Counted from the first letter of the stretch, positions 24,659-34,862 are shown. The stretch is 34,925 nt of DNA from an uncultured Eubacteriales bacterium (GCA_900543915.1 UQTB01000023.1:1-34925); one strand, 5' to 3'. Translations and numbers: made by a program. The notes: a model not told the origin generated them from the letters alone.

Positions 24659-25258
24659 TCAGGGCAATGCTTCGTCCGGATCCTGTATCAGGACGGCGAC
24701 CGGAGAACACTTCCCGCCGTTGCAGTCGCTCTCCGAAACGCTGCAAGCCGCGATTCCCAGCCGGAGATCGGTTTCCGCCCGCAGCACAATGCGATCTCCC
24801 GCCGCGGAGAGCGGACGGCGGACGGCAATTCTGCCGTCCGTGCAGATCTCTGTGTGCATAAACAGATTGACGGGATGAATGATCGGGCGCGCCTCTTTCA
24901 GGCACGCGTTGATATGATCCAGGCAGTTCGGATGTCCTTCCCCGTTGCGATAGAAAAAATCGTACATCTCTCTCCGGCAGCAGGGATGCAGCAGATCGTG
25001 CTCGCCCACGTCGTCTGCGAGGATCTTCAAAAGCGGGCGGTAGAGATTGGAATAGATCGAATCCCCCACATGCAGTTTCAAAGACTCATTGACGTCGATC
25101 GTGACGCCCGGGGATAAAAATTCTCCCGGATCAAGAGCGCATTCCGCAAAAAAATCCACGACCTGTCCGCCTTCCAGGTCGGTCACGGTGATCCATTGCC
25201 CCTTTTTCACGTCGATCGCCCGCCCGCTGCATGCCTTTATGAAGAATTGTTCTTTCAT
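24659..25258 (-). CDS. DUF1989 (urea carboxylase-associated) family protein
   Basis: This 199-aa protein matches the DUF1989 family: WITVTDLEGGQVVDFFA (22-38), VGDSIYSN (65-72), EHDLLHPCCR (87-96), CLDHIN (112-117), HPVNLFMHTEI (128-138) and the C-terminal DCNGGKCSPVAV (178-189). Conserved Cys and His suggest a metal or catalytic site. Two members in guanidine-using bacteria are carboxyguanidine deiminases, usually found as a pair next to urea/guanidine carboxylase. Here there is one copy and no carboxylase, so the substrate is unknown. The ATG at 25258 has GGAGGAGC upstream. It follows aspA by 52 nt with no terminator, so they are likely co-transcribed. Confidence 0.85.
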   Translation of the reverse strand: MKEQFFIKACSGRAIDVKKGQWITVTDLEGGQVVDFFAECALDPGEFLSPGVTIDVNESLKLHVGDSIYSNLYRPLLKILADDVGEHDLLHPCCRREMYDFFYRNGEGHPNCLDHINACLKEARPIIHPVNLFMHTEICTDGRIAVRRPLSAAGDRIVLRAETDLRLGIAACSVSESDCNGGKCSPVAVLIQDPDEALP

Positions 25259-25310
25259 ATATGCTCCTCCGTCAATGTTTTCCCCAATCCTTTGCACCGC
25301 TGCGCATACG

Positions 25311-26729
25311 TCACTTGATCGTGATGACGCCGTGCGCTCCCAGCGGCTGCGTCAGGGCAAAGGGATCCAGAACTTCGTTGAGAAGCGATTCTTCCATCAG
25401 CCCCTCCCGCAAGACGATGTTCCGGACGGATTCCCCCGTTTTCAGCGATTCTTTGGCGATCTCCGCCGCCTTTTTGTAGCCGATATAGGGATTGAGCGCC
25501 GTGACGATCCCCACGCTCCGGTTCACCCATTCCTCGCAGCGCTCGCGGCTGACGGCGATTCCGTCGATGCAGTTGCCGACCAGCGTGTGTACGGCGCCCG
25601 TGAGCGCGCGGACAGACTCGAACAGCTGGTAAAAGATCACCGGCTCGAAGGCGTTGAGCTCCAGCTGTCCCGCCTCCGCGGCGAGCGTGATCGTGACGTC
25701 GTGCCCCATGACGAGAAATGCGACCTGGTTCACGACCTCCGGGATCACGGGGTTCACCTTCCCCGGCATGATGGAAGAGCCGTTCTGCATGGCGGGCAGC
25801 TGCAGTTCTCCCAGCCCCGTGCGCGGACCGCTCGCCATCAGGCGCAGGTCGTTGGACATCTTGGAGAGATTGACCGCCAGCGCTTTCAGCGCGCCCGAAA
25901 CCGCGACGAAACAGTCGACGTTCTGGGTGCCGTCGAAGAGATCCTCCGCGCGGGTCAGCTTTTCCCCGAACAGTTCGGACAGCTTTTCGGTGATATGTTC
26001 AAAGTATTCCCTGCGCGCGGTGATCGCCGTTCCGATCGCCGTCGCGCCCATGTTGACGACGTGCATTTCGGACAGGCTCCGCTCGATGCGGCCGATGTCC
26101 CGCCCGATCGCCGTCGCAAACGCGTGGAACGCCTGCCCCATCCGCATGGGAACGGCGTCCTGCAGCTGCGTCCGCCCCATTTTCAGGATGCCGTTGAAGT
26201 CTTCCGCCTTCTTTTTCAGCGCGCGCTCCAGCCGCCTCAGCTCGGACAGCAGCGCGCGGCTCAGGACGATGACCGTGAGCTTTCCCGCCGTGGGGATTAC
26301 GTCGTTGGTGGACTGTTCCATATTCACGTGATCGTTGGGATGAACGCGCGCGTAATCGCCGGGTTTGCCGCCCAGCTTTACCGCCGCGAGGTTCGCGATC
26401 ACCTCGTTGACGTTCATGTTCGCGCTCGTGCCCGCGCCGCCCTGCACCGCGTCCACCACGAACTCCTTGCGGTGTTTGCCCGCCAATACTTCGTCGCAGG
26501 CGAAGACGATCGCCTCCGCGCGCGCCTGATCCAGTATGCCGTAAACGCCGTTGACGAGCGCCGCGGCTTTTTTGATCAGAACGATATTTTTTACGAACGT
26601 AAAGTTCATCTTACTGTCCGTGATGCTGAAATTCCGCTTTGCCCTCAGCGTCTGCACGCCGTAATAGGCGTCCCGCTCCACCTGCAGTTCGCCGATGGAA
26701 TCACTCTCCGTGCGGTATGTTTTTTTCAT
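25311..26729 (-). CDS. aspA: Aspartate ammonia-lyase
   Basis: This 472-aa enzyme matches aspartase along its whole length: AYYGVQTLRA (21-30), QGGAGTSANMNVNEV (96-110), HVNMEQSTND (134-143), GRTQLQDAVP (185-194) and the signature loop GSSIMPGKVNP (317-327) with catalytic S318. It converts L-aspartate to fumarate and ammonia. Fumarases of the same superfamily differ in the first two blocks, so aspartase is preferred. The start at 26729 is chosen for the AAGGATAAAAAC upstream and alignment with family N-termini. It has its own promoter and leads into the DUF1989 gene. Confidence 0.93.
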   Translation of the reverse strand: MKKTYRTESDSIGELQVERDAYYGVQTLRAKRNFSITDSKMNFTFVKNIVLIKKAAALVNGVYGILDQARAEAIVFACDEVLAGKHRKEFVVDAVQGGAGTSANMNVNEVIANLAAVKLGGKPGDYARVHPNDHVNMEQSTNDVIPTAGKLTVIVLSRALLSELRRLERALKKKAEDFNGILKMGRTQLQDAVPMRMGQAFHAFATAIGRDIGRIERSLSEMHVVNMGATAIGTAITARREYFEHITEKLSELFGEKLTRAEDLFDGTQNVDCFVAVSGALKALAVNLSKMSNDLRLMASGPRTGLGELQLPAMQNGSSIMPGKVNPVIPEVVNQVAFLVMGHDVTITLAAEAGQLELNAFEPVIFYQLFESVRALTGAVHTLVGNCIDGIAVSRERCEEWVNRSVGIVTALNPYIGYKKAAEIAKESLKTGESVRNIVLREGLMEESLLNEVLDPFALTQPLGAHGVITIK

Positions 26730-26762
26730 GTTTTTATCCTTTTCGTTTCCGTCAATATCCCT

Positions 26763-26791
26763 ATTGTAATACAAATTCCGCCGTCCGTCAA
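26763..26791 (-). promoter_or_regulatory. aspA promoter
   Basis: Minus-strand TTGACG (26786-26791), a 17-nt spacer and TACAAT (26763-26768). Confidence 0.75.
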
Positions 26792-26824
26792 CCGTTGCCC
26801 GGAAGAATTGACAGAAATTTTCCG

Positions 26825-26852
26825 CAAAAAACCCGCGGAAACTTCCGCGGGT
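26825..26852 (-). terminator. Terminator of the tig-clpP-clpX operon
   Basis: The stem ACCCGCGGA/TCCGCGGGT (26831-26839, 26844-26852) has a 4-nt loop and is followed on the minus strand by TTTTTT. It lies 8 nt after the clpX stop. Confidence 0.85.
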
Positions 26853-26860
26853 AACCGAAA

Positions 26861-28087
<1,227 letters not shown>

Positions 28088-28112
28088 TTCACTCCGTTTA
28101 TGTAGAGATTGT

Positions 28113-28706
28113 TTACGGGCGCTTGACGAAAATCTGATCGACCAGGCCGTATTCCTTCGCCTCTTCGGCGGAAAGATAGTTGTCCCGGTCGGTATCCCGC
28201 TCGACGATTTCATACGGCTTGCCGCTGTTTTTCGCGAGGATTTCGTTCAGCTTGCGCTTGGTCTTCAAAATATGGTCCGCCATGATCTTGATGTCGCTCG
28301 CCTGCCCCTGCGCGCCGCCCAAAGGCTGATGGATCATCACCTCGCTGTTTGCGAGCGCGTAGCGCTTGCCCTTTGCGCCGCTGGAGAGGAGAAACGCCGC
28401 CATGGACGCCGCCAGCCCGATGCAGATGGTGGAGACGTCGCTCCTTATATAATTCATGGTGTCGTAGATCGCCAGCCCCGCGGAGACGCTTCCGCCCGGG
28501 CTGTTGATATAGAGGCTGATGTCCTTATCGGGATCTTTCCCCTCGAGATAGATCAGCTGCGCGACGATCGCGTCCGCCACCTGGTCGTTGATCTCCCCCG
28601 TCAGAAAGATGATGCGGTCTTCCAGCAGCCTGGAGTAAATATCGTAGCTTCTCTCCCCTTTCCCGGTATTTTCTACCACGTAGGGAATCACCGTGTTCTT
28701 TTCCAT
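28113..28706 (-). CDS. clpP: ATP-dependent Clp protease proteolytic subunit ClpP
   Basis: This 197-aa serine protease has the catalytic triad S101 (GLAASMAAF), H126 (MIHQPLGG) and D175. It starts with a short propeptide-like stretch. SPGGSVSAG marks the oxyanion region. It assembles into two heptamer rings with ClpX. AAAAGGAGCGTT precedes the ATG. Confidence 0.97.
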   Translation of the reverse strand: MEKNTVIPYVVENTGKGERSYDIYSRLLEDRIIFLTGEINDQVADAIVAQLIYLEGKDPDKDISLYINSPGGSVSAGLAIYDTMNYIRSDVSTICIGLAASMAAFLLSSGAKGKRYALANSEVMIHQPLGGAQGQASDIKIMADHILKTKRKLNEILAKNSGKPYEIVERDTDRDNYLSAEEAKEYGLVDQIFVKRP

Positions 28707-28754
28707 AACGCTCCTTTTGATGATAAAGGGACGTTCGACGCGTCCCCATAGTAG

Positions 28755-30119
28755 TTATTTCTGTTCTGCCTCTCCGGCGGCCTTCGCTTTCGCGCTCTTT
28801 TTCGCGGCGGGTTTCTTCGCTCCCTCTTTTTTGACGGAGATCTCGTTGTTCTCCTTCAGAAACGCAAAGAGCTTCTTGACGATCACGTCGTTCTTCACGT
28901 AATCCATCTGCTTGGCCTGCATGTGCTTCTTGTAATCGGGAACCGCCATGTTGGTATCCTTCGCCATCTCCTCGATGCGCTTTTCGATATCCTCTTCGGT
29001 CGCCTCGATCTTCTGATCGGTGATGATCTTGTCCAGAACGAGCTGCTGTTTGACGATCTCGGCTGCCTGCGGGAAGAACTCCTTGCGGTACTCTTCTTTC
29101 GTCTTGCCGACGTATTTTAAGTAATCCTCCATGCGGAGCCCCTGGTACATGAGGCGGTATTCCATATCGCGCACCATGTTGTCCGCCTGGTTTTCGATGA
29201 GCGCGTCCGGAATTTCGATCTCGGCGGTCTCGGCGATCTTCTTCACCATCTCGTCTTCGAGCTCGCGTTCCGCGCGGTCGGCGTTCTGTTTTTCGAGGCG
29301 CTCTTTCACCTCTTTCCGATAGGACTCCACGCTCTCCGCCCCGACGGCGTCCTTCACGAACTCGTCGTTGACTTCGGGGAGTTCCTTCTTCCTGATCTCA
29401 TGCAGCTTGATCGCGAACACCGCATCCTTTCCCTTCAGATTTTCCGCATGATAATCTTCGGGGAACCTGACGGCGATGTCCTTTTCCTCGCCGATGCTCA
29501 TGCCGACGACCTGCTCTTCAAATCCGGGGATAAACGAATGAGAACCCAGGGTCAGGGGCTGCTTCTCGGCGGTGCCGCCTTCAAACTTCTCTCCGTCGAC
29601 GCTGCCGCTGTAATCGATCACGACCTCGTCTCCGTCCTCCGCGGGGCGGTCCGTCACGTCCACCGTACGGGAGTTGCGTTCCCGCAGGCGCTCGATCTCC
29701 GCCTCCACCGCTTCGTCCTTAACATTATACTCTGTTTTCGCAAAAGATATACCCGTATACGCGCCGATTTTCACTTCGGGCTTGACGGCCACGGTCGCGA
29801 CGTAAGTGATGCCGTCTTCCGAAAAATCGCCGATATCGAGATCGGGTGCGGAGACCGCCTCGACGGAGGGCTCCTTTTCCAGAATTTCATAGTAATATTT
29901 GGGGAAGGACTCGTTGATTGCGTCCTCGTAAAAGATGCCTTTTCCGTAAGCGTTCTCCAGCATTTTCATGGGAACTTTCCCCTTGCGGAACCCGGGCAGG
30001 GAATATTTTCCCTTCGTCTTATTGTAAGCGGCTTCCTGCGCCGCCTCCCACTCTTCGTGATTCAGCGTGATCGAAATCTTTACCGTGCTTTTCTCCGCTT
30101 TTTCCACTTTGTATTCCAT
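28755..30119 (-). CDS. tig: Trigger factor
   Basis: This 454-aa ribosome-bound chaperone has the N-terminal ribosome-binding signature GFRKGKVP, an FKBP-type prolyl isomerase domain (about 155-240, VVIDYSGSVDG, IPGFEEQVVGM) and the helical C-domain. A Lys/Ala-rich tail of about 25 residues (KKPAAKKSAKAKAAG) extends beyond the usual end. It is first in the operon tig-clpP-clpX, linking folding to ClpXP degradation. Confidence 0.95.
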   Translation of the reverse strand: MEYKVEKAEKSTVKISITLNHEEWEAAQEAAYNKTKGKYSLPGFRKGKVPMKMLENAYGKGIFYEDAINESFPKYYYEILEKEPSVEAVSAPDLDIGDFSEDGITYVATVAVKPEVKIGAYTGISFAKTEYNVKDEAVEAEIERLRERNSRTVDVTDRPAEDGDEVVIDYSGSVDGEKFEGGTAEKQPLTLGSHSFIPGFEEQVVGMSIGEEKDIAVRFPEDYHAENLKGKDAVFAIKLHEIRKKELPEVNDEFVKDAVGAESVESYRKEVKERLEKQNADRAERELEDEMVKKIAETAEIEIPDALIENQADNMVRDMEYRLMYQGLRMEDYLKYVGKTKEEYRKEFFPQAAEIVKQQLVLDKIITDQKIEATEEDIEKRIEEMAKDTNMAVPDYKKHMQAKQMDYVKNDVIVKKLFAFLKENNEISVKKEGAKKPAAKKSAKAKAAGEAEQK

Positions 30120-30150
30120 AACGTACTCCTACTCGTTTCATTCGGGTACT

Positions 30151-30179
30151 ATTTTATCATACCCGCACCGAAATTGCAA
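30151..30179 (-). promoter_or_regulatory. tig-clpP-clpX promoter
   Basis: Minus-strand TTGCAA (30174-30179), a 17-nt spacer and TAAAAT (30151-30156). An inverted repeat CGGGTA/TACCCG (30143-30148, 30160-30165) frames the -10 box. No CtsR box is seen. Confidence 0.6.
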
Positions 30180-30184
30180 TGATT

Positions 30185-31927
30185 TTATGACCTTTTTCCG
30201 CGAACTTCCCCCGAATTTCCCGCGAGATACGCCTCGTTTTTATCCGGGTCGGCGATAATTGTTTTAAAATCCGTGTAAAAGACGAAACCGCTCTTCGCTC
30301 TCGGCGGTTTTTTGACGTGTTTTTTCAGCGTGTAATCCACCTCAATCTTACTGCCGTTCCGCCCCTCCGAATAGTAGGCGCAGATCTGCGCCGCCCGCAG
30401 AATGACCTCTTCCGGGAAATCTCCGCTTCCCCGCTCGATCACGACGTGAGCGGAATGATATCCCTTCGTGTGCAGCCACAGATCCCCGCTCCGGGCGTTA
30501 GACGTGACAAAATCGTTGGAGAGATTGTTCTTTCCCGCCTTTACCGTAAATCCGCCGATCAGATAGACGCGGCACTCGGGCTCCTTCGTCCGCTTTTTTC
30601 CGCGGTCCGCTTTTCCGGGTAGCCTGAGATAGCCGTTTTCCGCGAGCTCCGCTTCCAGTGCGGCAAACTCCTCCGCCCGCTCGGCAAGCTCCGCTTCCGC
30701 GCGCACGGTAGAGAGATAGCGGAGTTCCGCCTCCACCTCCTCCCGCTGCGGCAGAACGGCGGCGAGCGTGCGCTTTTTCTTCTGATACCGCTTGAAATAC
30801 GCCTGCGCGTTCTCGTTCGCCGTCAGATTTTTATCCAGACGGATCGCGAGCGGCCGGCAGGCGGGGTCGTAATAGTTCTCCAGTTCCACCCGCTCCGCGC
30901 CCTTCGGCACGCGGTACCCGTTTGCGGTAAGCAGTTCTCCCTTGACGCGCTCTTCCTCCATGTCGCGGCAGTCGAACTCCTTGTCCGCGATCACGGACAG
31001 GCGCTTCATGAGTTTTTTCTCCGCGTGCGCGACGAGATGCAGCACCCGCTGTTTGCTCTCTGCAAAGCGCTTGAGTTCCTCTTTCCTGCCGTAAACCCAG
31101 CCCTCCGCTTCCAGCAGCGTGGGGAAAAACCGATATTCTCCGGACAGCGAGCGGTAGGGAGAGAGGAAAAAGTCGATCGGCTTTTCATCTCTGACGAGCA
31201 CGCAGGGCTTAAATTCCTCCGAAAACGCGAGGATAAAATCCGCGAACGCCTCCGCCTGCCCCCGGTTCAGCCGGTCGGGCTCCCCTTCGCCGAAAAAGCG
31301 GTACGCCATCTCTCCCGCCGTCGTATTGGCAAGCCCCGCGACGCCGCGGAAGAGATACGCGCCCAGCCCGCCGCCCGCATAGCCCGCGAGATACCCGCGG
31401 AGCGCTTCTTTGCGCAGGGAAATCTTCTCCTGCGCGGGCGGGAGTTCGTAGCGCATGCCGACGATCAGCGGGCGCTTATTCGTCTCGTCAAACGGATATG
31501 ATTTGACCGAGCCCAGCACCGCCCCGTCTCCGACCAGGATGAGGTTGGAATACTTCCCCATGATTTCCGCGAAAAGCTCCTTTTTTTCGGTCTCAAAAAA
31601 GTCGTTCTTGCCGGAAAAAGTCAGCTTTACGATGCGTTCTTCCCCCACGCGCTCCGCGCGTTCCAAAACCGCGCCCGTCAGGTATTTTCTCAAAAGCATG
31701 CAGAAATTGGGCGCCACGGGGGGATTCTCCTGCTCTCCGTAAACGGGCGAGATCCGGCAGGAAGCGGCGTTTGCGGAAAAGACGAAGCGGGCCGTCTTCC
31801 CGTTCCTGTAAAAAGTCAAAATCACCTCGTCCGCCGTCGGCTGGGCGACCTTGTTGACCTTTGCGCCCGCGAGTTCTTCATTCAGTTCTTCCGCACAGCG
31901 GCGGATGGTCAGCGCATCCTGCGGCAT
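30185..31927 (-). CDS. rqcH: NFACT-family ribosome quality-control protein RqcH
   Basis: This 580-aa protein has NFACT-N (1-220, PQDALTIRRCAEELNEELAG and FAEIMGKYSNLILV), a central coiled coil (about 300-440) and NFACT-R (about 465-560, GDLWLHTKGYHSAHVVI). In Bacillus RqcH binds stalled 50S subunits and recruits tRNA-Ala to add C-terminal alanine tails that mark nascent chains for ClpXP. The functional Asp97-Arg98 pair reads E97-R98 here, a conservative change. It starts right after the stop of the rluA gene, with AAAGGAG inside that gene's end. Confidence 0.92.
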   Translation of the reverse strand: MPQDALTIRRCAEELNEELAGAKVNKVAQPTADEVILTFYRNGKTARFVFSANAASCRISPVYGEQENPPVAPNFCMLLRKYLTGAVLERAERVGEERIVKLTFSGKNDFFETEKKELFAEIMGKYSNLILVGDGAVLGSVKSYPFDETNKRPLIVGMRYELPPAQEKISLRKEALRGYLAGYAGGGLGAYLFRGVAGLANTTAGEMAYRFFGEGEPDRLNRGQAEAFADFILAFSEEFKPCVLVRDEKPIDFFLSPYRSLSGEYRFFPTLLEAEGWVYGRKEELKRFAESKQRVLHLVAHAEKKLMKRLSVIADKEFDCRDMEEERVKGELLTANGYRVPKGAERVELENYYDPACRPLAIRLDKNLTANENAQAYFKRYQKKKRTLAAVLPQREEVEAELRYLSTVRAEAELAERAEEFAALEAELAENGYLRLPGKADRGKKRTKEPECRVYLIGGFTVKAGKNNLSNDFVTSNARSGDLWLHTKGYHSAHVVIERGSGDFPEEVILRAAQICAYYSEGRNGSKIEVDYTLKKHVKKPPRAKSGFVFYTDFKTIIADPDKNEAYLAGNSGEVRGKRS

Positions 31928-32731
31928 TTACAGTTTAAACTCCTTTCCTTCATATTGAGACAGCGGGGAATCGGGCGGGAAGTGCAGCACCAGCCGCACT
32001 GCCGCAAGCGCCTGCGATTTTTCCCCGTACCGGCGGTTGATTTCCGCCTTGCCGTACTTTCCGTCCCCCACGATAAAGTGCCCGATATGCGCCAGATGCG
32101 CGCGGATCTGGTGCGTCTTTCCCGTGTGAAGACGCACCAAAAGGGTGGATGTCCCGTCCCCGTTGTCCCGCTCCAGCTCGTATTCGGTGCGGATCTCCGC
32201 GCCGCCGGGCACCTTTTCGTCGTAAATTTTGACGAATCCCCGGGCGGCGTCCTTCACGAGATACGCCGTCAGGCAGGCGCGCCGCTTCGCCGGAACGCCG
32301 TATACCCGCGCGCGGTAATACTTTTCAAACGCGCGCGCCCGGAACCCGTCGGTCAGGGCCTTTTCCGCAGCCGCGTTCTTCGCGAACAGCAGAATCCCGC
32401 GCGTGTTGCGGTCCAAACGGTGAACGGGGATAATCTCCTTCCCCTCTTCCCGAAACAGCGCCGCAATCTCCTCCGCGACGATCCCCCTGGGCTTGTCCGC
32501 GACGAGCAGATTCTCGTCTTCAAACAGCACGGGAATGGGAGGGCGGGCGTCGTAATAGACCTGAACGACGCTGCCCGGCCCGACCGTACAGTCCTCCCCG
32601 ACGCGCACGCCGTCCACCTTGATATCCCGCTTCCGGAGCAGTTTCCGAAAGGCGGAATAGGAGAGCGCAGGGTACACGCGCGCCAGGAATTTACTTAGTT
32701 TTTGGGGGGATTCTCCTACAAACTCCTTCAT
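31928..32731 (-). CDS. RluA-family pseudouridine synthase
   Basis: This 267-aa enzyme has an S4 RNA-binding domain (about 10-60, LSKFLARVYP, FRKLLRKRDIKVDG) and the catalytic domain with HRLDRNT (D107) and LHTGKTHQIRAHL. It isomerises uridine to pseudouridine in rRNA or tRNA; the target site is not clear (RluC/RluD-like). The frame is open further upstream, but the ATG at 32731 has GCGGAGACAAAA before it. It overlaps the end of feoB by 41 nt. Confidence 0.9.
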   Translation of the reverse strand: MKEFVGESPQKLSKFLARVYPALSYSAFRKLLRKRDIKVDGVRVGEDCTVGPGSVVQVYYDARPPIPVLFEDENLLVADKPRGIVAEEIAALFREEGKEIIPVHRLDRNTRGILLFAKNAAAEKALTDGFRARAFEKYYRARVYGVPAKRRACLTAYLVKDAARGFVKIYDEKVPGGAEIRTEYELERDNGDGTSTLLVRLHTGKTHQIRAHLAHIGHFIVGDGKYGKAEINRRYGEKSQALAAVRLVLHFPPDSPLSQYEGKEFKL

Positions 32732-34535
32732 TTTTGTCTCCGCGGCAGCCTTCGCAGCCGCCGCACCTTTTTCTGCGGAAAGCAAGCGCCAGAATGAGCG
32801 CGGGAACGGAAAGCGCCGCCAGCCACCAAAGCCCCCGCTCGGACAGCAGCAGACAGGTTCTGACGAGATAGGCGGCGGCAAAGGCAAACGCCGTCTGCCC
32901 GAACGCCGTCCAAAGCGCGTATTTCAATCCGATTTCCCGCCGCAGCGCCGCGAGCGCGGCGAAACAGGGCGTATACAGCGCGCAGAATACGGCGTAGCAG
33001 AGCGCCTGATCCGCCGTCAGAGCCGCGGCGATGCCTTCCGGGCAAAGCACGAGCAGCGTGGAGAGCACGCTCTCCTTGGCGAACAACCCGGTCACCGCCC
33101 CCACGGCGAACCGCCAGTCGGTAATTCCCATGGGATAGAACAGATATTTCAGCCCCTCTCCGAGATACGCGAGCAGGCTCAAAGCGGGGTCGGCGCAGTA
33201 GCGAAGCCCTGCGTCGAACGACGAGAGCGCCCAGAGAACGAGCGCCACTGCGAGCACCGCGCTTCCTATCCTTATTATAAAGTTTTTGACGTAGAATAGC
33301 AAGGCTTTTAACAGTCTTTTCCCGTTGACGGCGCGCAGCGGGGGCATTTCCAGCAGGAAGTTCTCTTCTCCCGGAAAGAACCGATTGAGCACCCAGGCGG
33401 CGAAAAACGAGGCGATCAGCGAGCCGAAATAGAGCGCCGCCAGAAACAGCCACCGCCCGCCCGGCAGAAAGGCGTTGACGAGCACCAGCAGAACGGGCAT
33501 GCGCGCCCCGCACGGCAGCAGACAGAGGGAAAGCGCGGTTTTCTTCTGCAGCGCCTCGTTGTCCGCGCTCCGCGTGGAGAGCACCGCCATCGCCGTACAG
33601 CCGAATCCGAGCAGCATGGAAAAGACCGCACGCCCGTTCAGCCCCACCTTGCGGAAAAGCCCGTCCGTCAGAAACGCCGCCCGCGCGAGAAAGCCGCTCT
33701 CCTCCAACAGAATGAGGAAAAATTCCAAAATCGCCAGTTGGGGCAGAAAGCACAGCACCCCGCCGGCTCCCCGGATCACCCCGTTTGTGAAAAGCGAGCG
33801 GAGCCAGGCGGGCGCGCCGCACATTGCCGAAGAGAGCGCGTCTGCCAGCGCGTCCGTTCCGTCCGCAATCAGGGAAGAGCAGTACGTCCCGGGCGAAAAT
33901 CTGCCGAACGTCAGCCAGAATGTGACCAGCACCGCCGCCAAAAACGCCAAAAAACAGCCGACGGGATGAAAGAGGATCTTGTCCAGGCCCGAAAGCCTGA
34001 GAGAAGGGGCGGCGTAACAGGAGGCGAGATCAAACGAATCTTTCAGCCTGCCCGGATTCTTTTCGCAGGCAAAGAGAAATTCTTTCAGCGCGAGAATGTC
34101 TTTTTTCCGGTTTCCGTTCACCGCGAAAACGGGAATCCCCAGCGTGCGGGAAAGGGCGGAAAGGTCGAGTTTCCCGCCCCGCCGCGTGAATTCGTCGTAC
34201 ATGCTTAGCACCAGCACCGTGCGCCCGCGCGCAGCGAGTTCCCGCGTAAAGGAGAGCGCGCGGGAGAGGTTGGCGGCGGCCGCCACGTGGACGAACAGGC
34301 AATCCGTACGCAGACGGATAAAATCCGCCGCCGTCTTTTCTTCCAGACTGTACGAAGAAAGCGAATAAATGCCCGGAAGATCATACAGCTGCGCATGCGT
34401 TCCTTTGATGTTTGCGGAGCGGATCCCCACCGTGACCCCCGCATAGTTTCCCGTGCGCGCCTGTTTGCCGGTGAGCGCGTTGAAGAGCGTCGTTTTCCCC
34501 ACGTTCGGCGCGCCGATCAATGCAAATTCATTCAT
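32691..34535 (-). CDS. feoB: Ferrous iron transporter FeoB with C-terminal Cys-rich tail
   Basis: This 614-aa protein has the GTPase domain (1-160) with G1 GAPNVGKT (8-15), the switch I Thr in NYAGVTV and G3 DLPG (52-55). The membrane domain carries the Gate-type motifs LGFGCTAMAVLSTR and LPCGARMPV. G4, normally NxxD, reads SMYD (111-114), and G5 lacks a clear SA. The C-terminus after the last helix reads RRKRCGGCEGCRGDKNEGVC (C591, C594, C597, C606), like the separate FeoB-associated Cys-rich protein of other Firmicutes. FeoB moves Fe(II) inward across the cytoplasmic membrane. It overlaps feoA by 8 nt. Confidence 0.92.
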   Translation of the reverse strand: MNEFALIGAPNVGKTTLFNALTGKQARTGNYAGVTVGIRSANIKGTHAQLYDLPGIYSLSSYSLEEKTAADFIRLRTDCLFVHVAAAANLSRALSFTRELAARGRTVLVLSMYDEFTRRGGKLDLSALSRTLGIPVFAVNGNRKKDILALKEFLFACEKNPGRLKDSFDLASCYAAPSLRLSGLDKILFHPVGCFLAFLAAVLVTFWLTFGRFSPGTYCSSLIADGTDALADALSSAMCGAPAWLRSLFTNGVIRGAGGVLCFLPQLAILEFFLILLEESGFLARAAFLTDGLFRKVGLNGRAVFSMLLGFGCTAMAVLSTRSADNEALQKKTALSLCLLPCGARMPVLLVLVNAFLPGGRWLFLAALYFGSLIASFFAAWVLNRFFPGEENFLLEMPPLRAVNGKRLLKALLFYVKNFIIRIGSAVLAVALVLWALSSFDAGLRYCADPALSLLAYLGEGLKYLFYPMGITDWRFAVGAVTGLFAKESVLSTLLVLCPEGIAAALTADQALCYAVFCALYTPCFAALAALRREIGLKYALWTAFGQTAFAFAAAYLVRTCLLLSERGLWWLAALSVPALILALAFRRKRCGGCEGCRGDKNEGVCRRIPPKTK

Positions 34536-34752
34536 AGGTCACCTCAATTGCGCGCGCGAGATTTTCGCGCAGCACGGCGTAGCCCGCCGCCGTCATCACG
34601 AGCACCCCCGCGCGGAACGGCGCATCCCGCACCGCGACGGCATATCCCCCTCTTTCCAACCCCAGTCCGGACAGGCGGGCGATCAGCGCGGGTTCCGCCG
34701 TAATCTTTAAAATTTTGACGCGCCTGCCGCGCGCCGCATCGGATAATTTCAT
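34528..34752 (-). CDS. feoA: FeoA-family ferrous iron transport protein
   Basis: This 74-aa SH3-like protein shows the FeoA pattern: MKLSDAARGRRVKILKI, LIARLSGLGLERGG, APFRAGVLVM. FeoA helps FeoB on the cytoplasmic side. TAAAAT lies six nt before its ATG (34759-34764) but without a good -35 box. Only AAGG, directly next to the ATG, could serve as a ribosome-binding site. It heads feoA-feoB-rluA-rqcH. No Fur box is recognised. Confidence 0.88.
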   Translation of the reverse strand: MKLSDAARGRRVKILKITAEPALIARLSGLGLERGGYAVAVRDAPFRAGVLVMTAAGYAVLRENLARAIEVTYE

Positions 34753-34862
34753 CCTTAAATTTTATGCGCCGCGCCGCGCAGGTATGGCAGTTTTTGCTAT
34801 TTTGCTTTATTCGGCCGCCATTGAAAAAATTTTAAATTTTAAAAAGGCTTTTAAGTAAAAAC

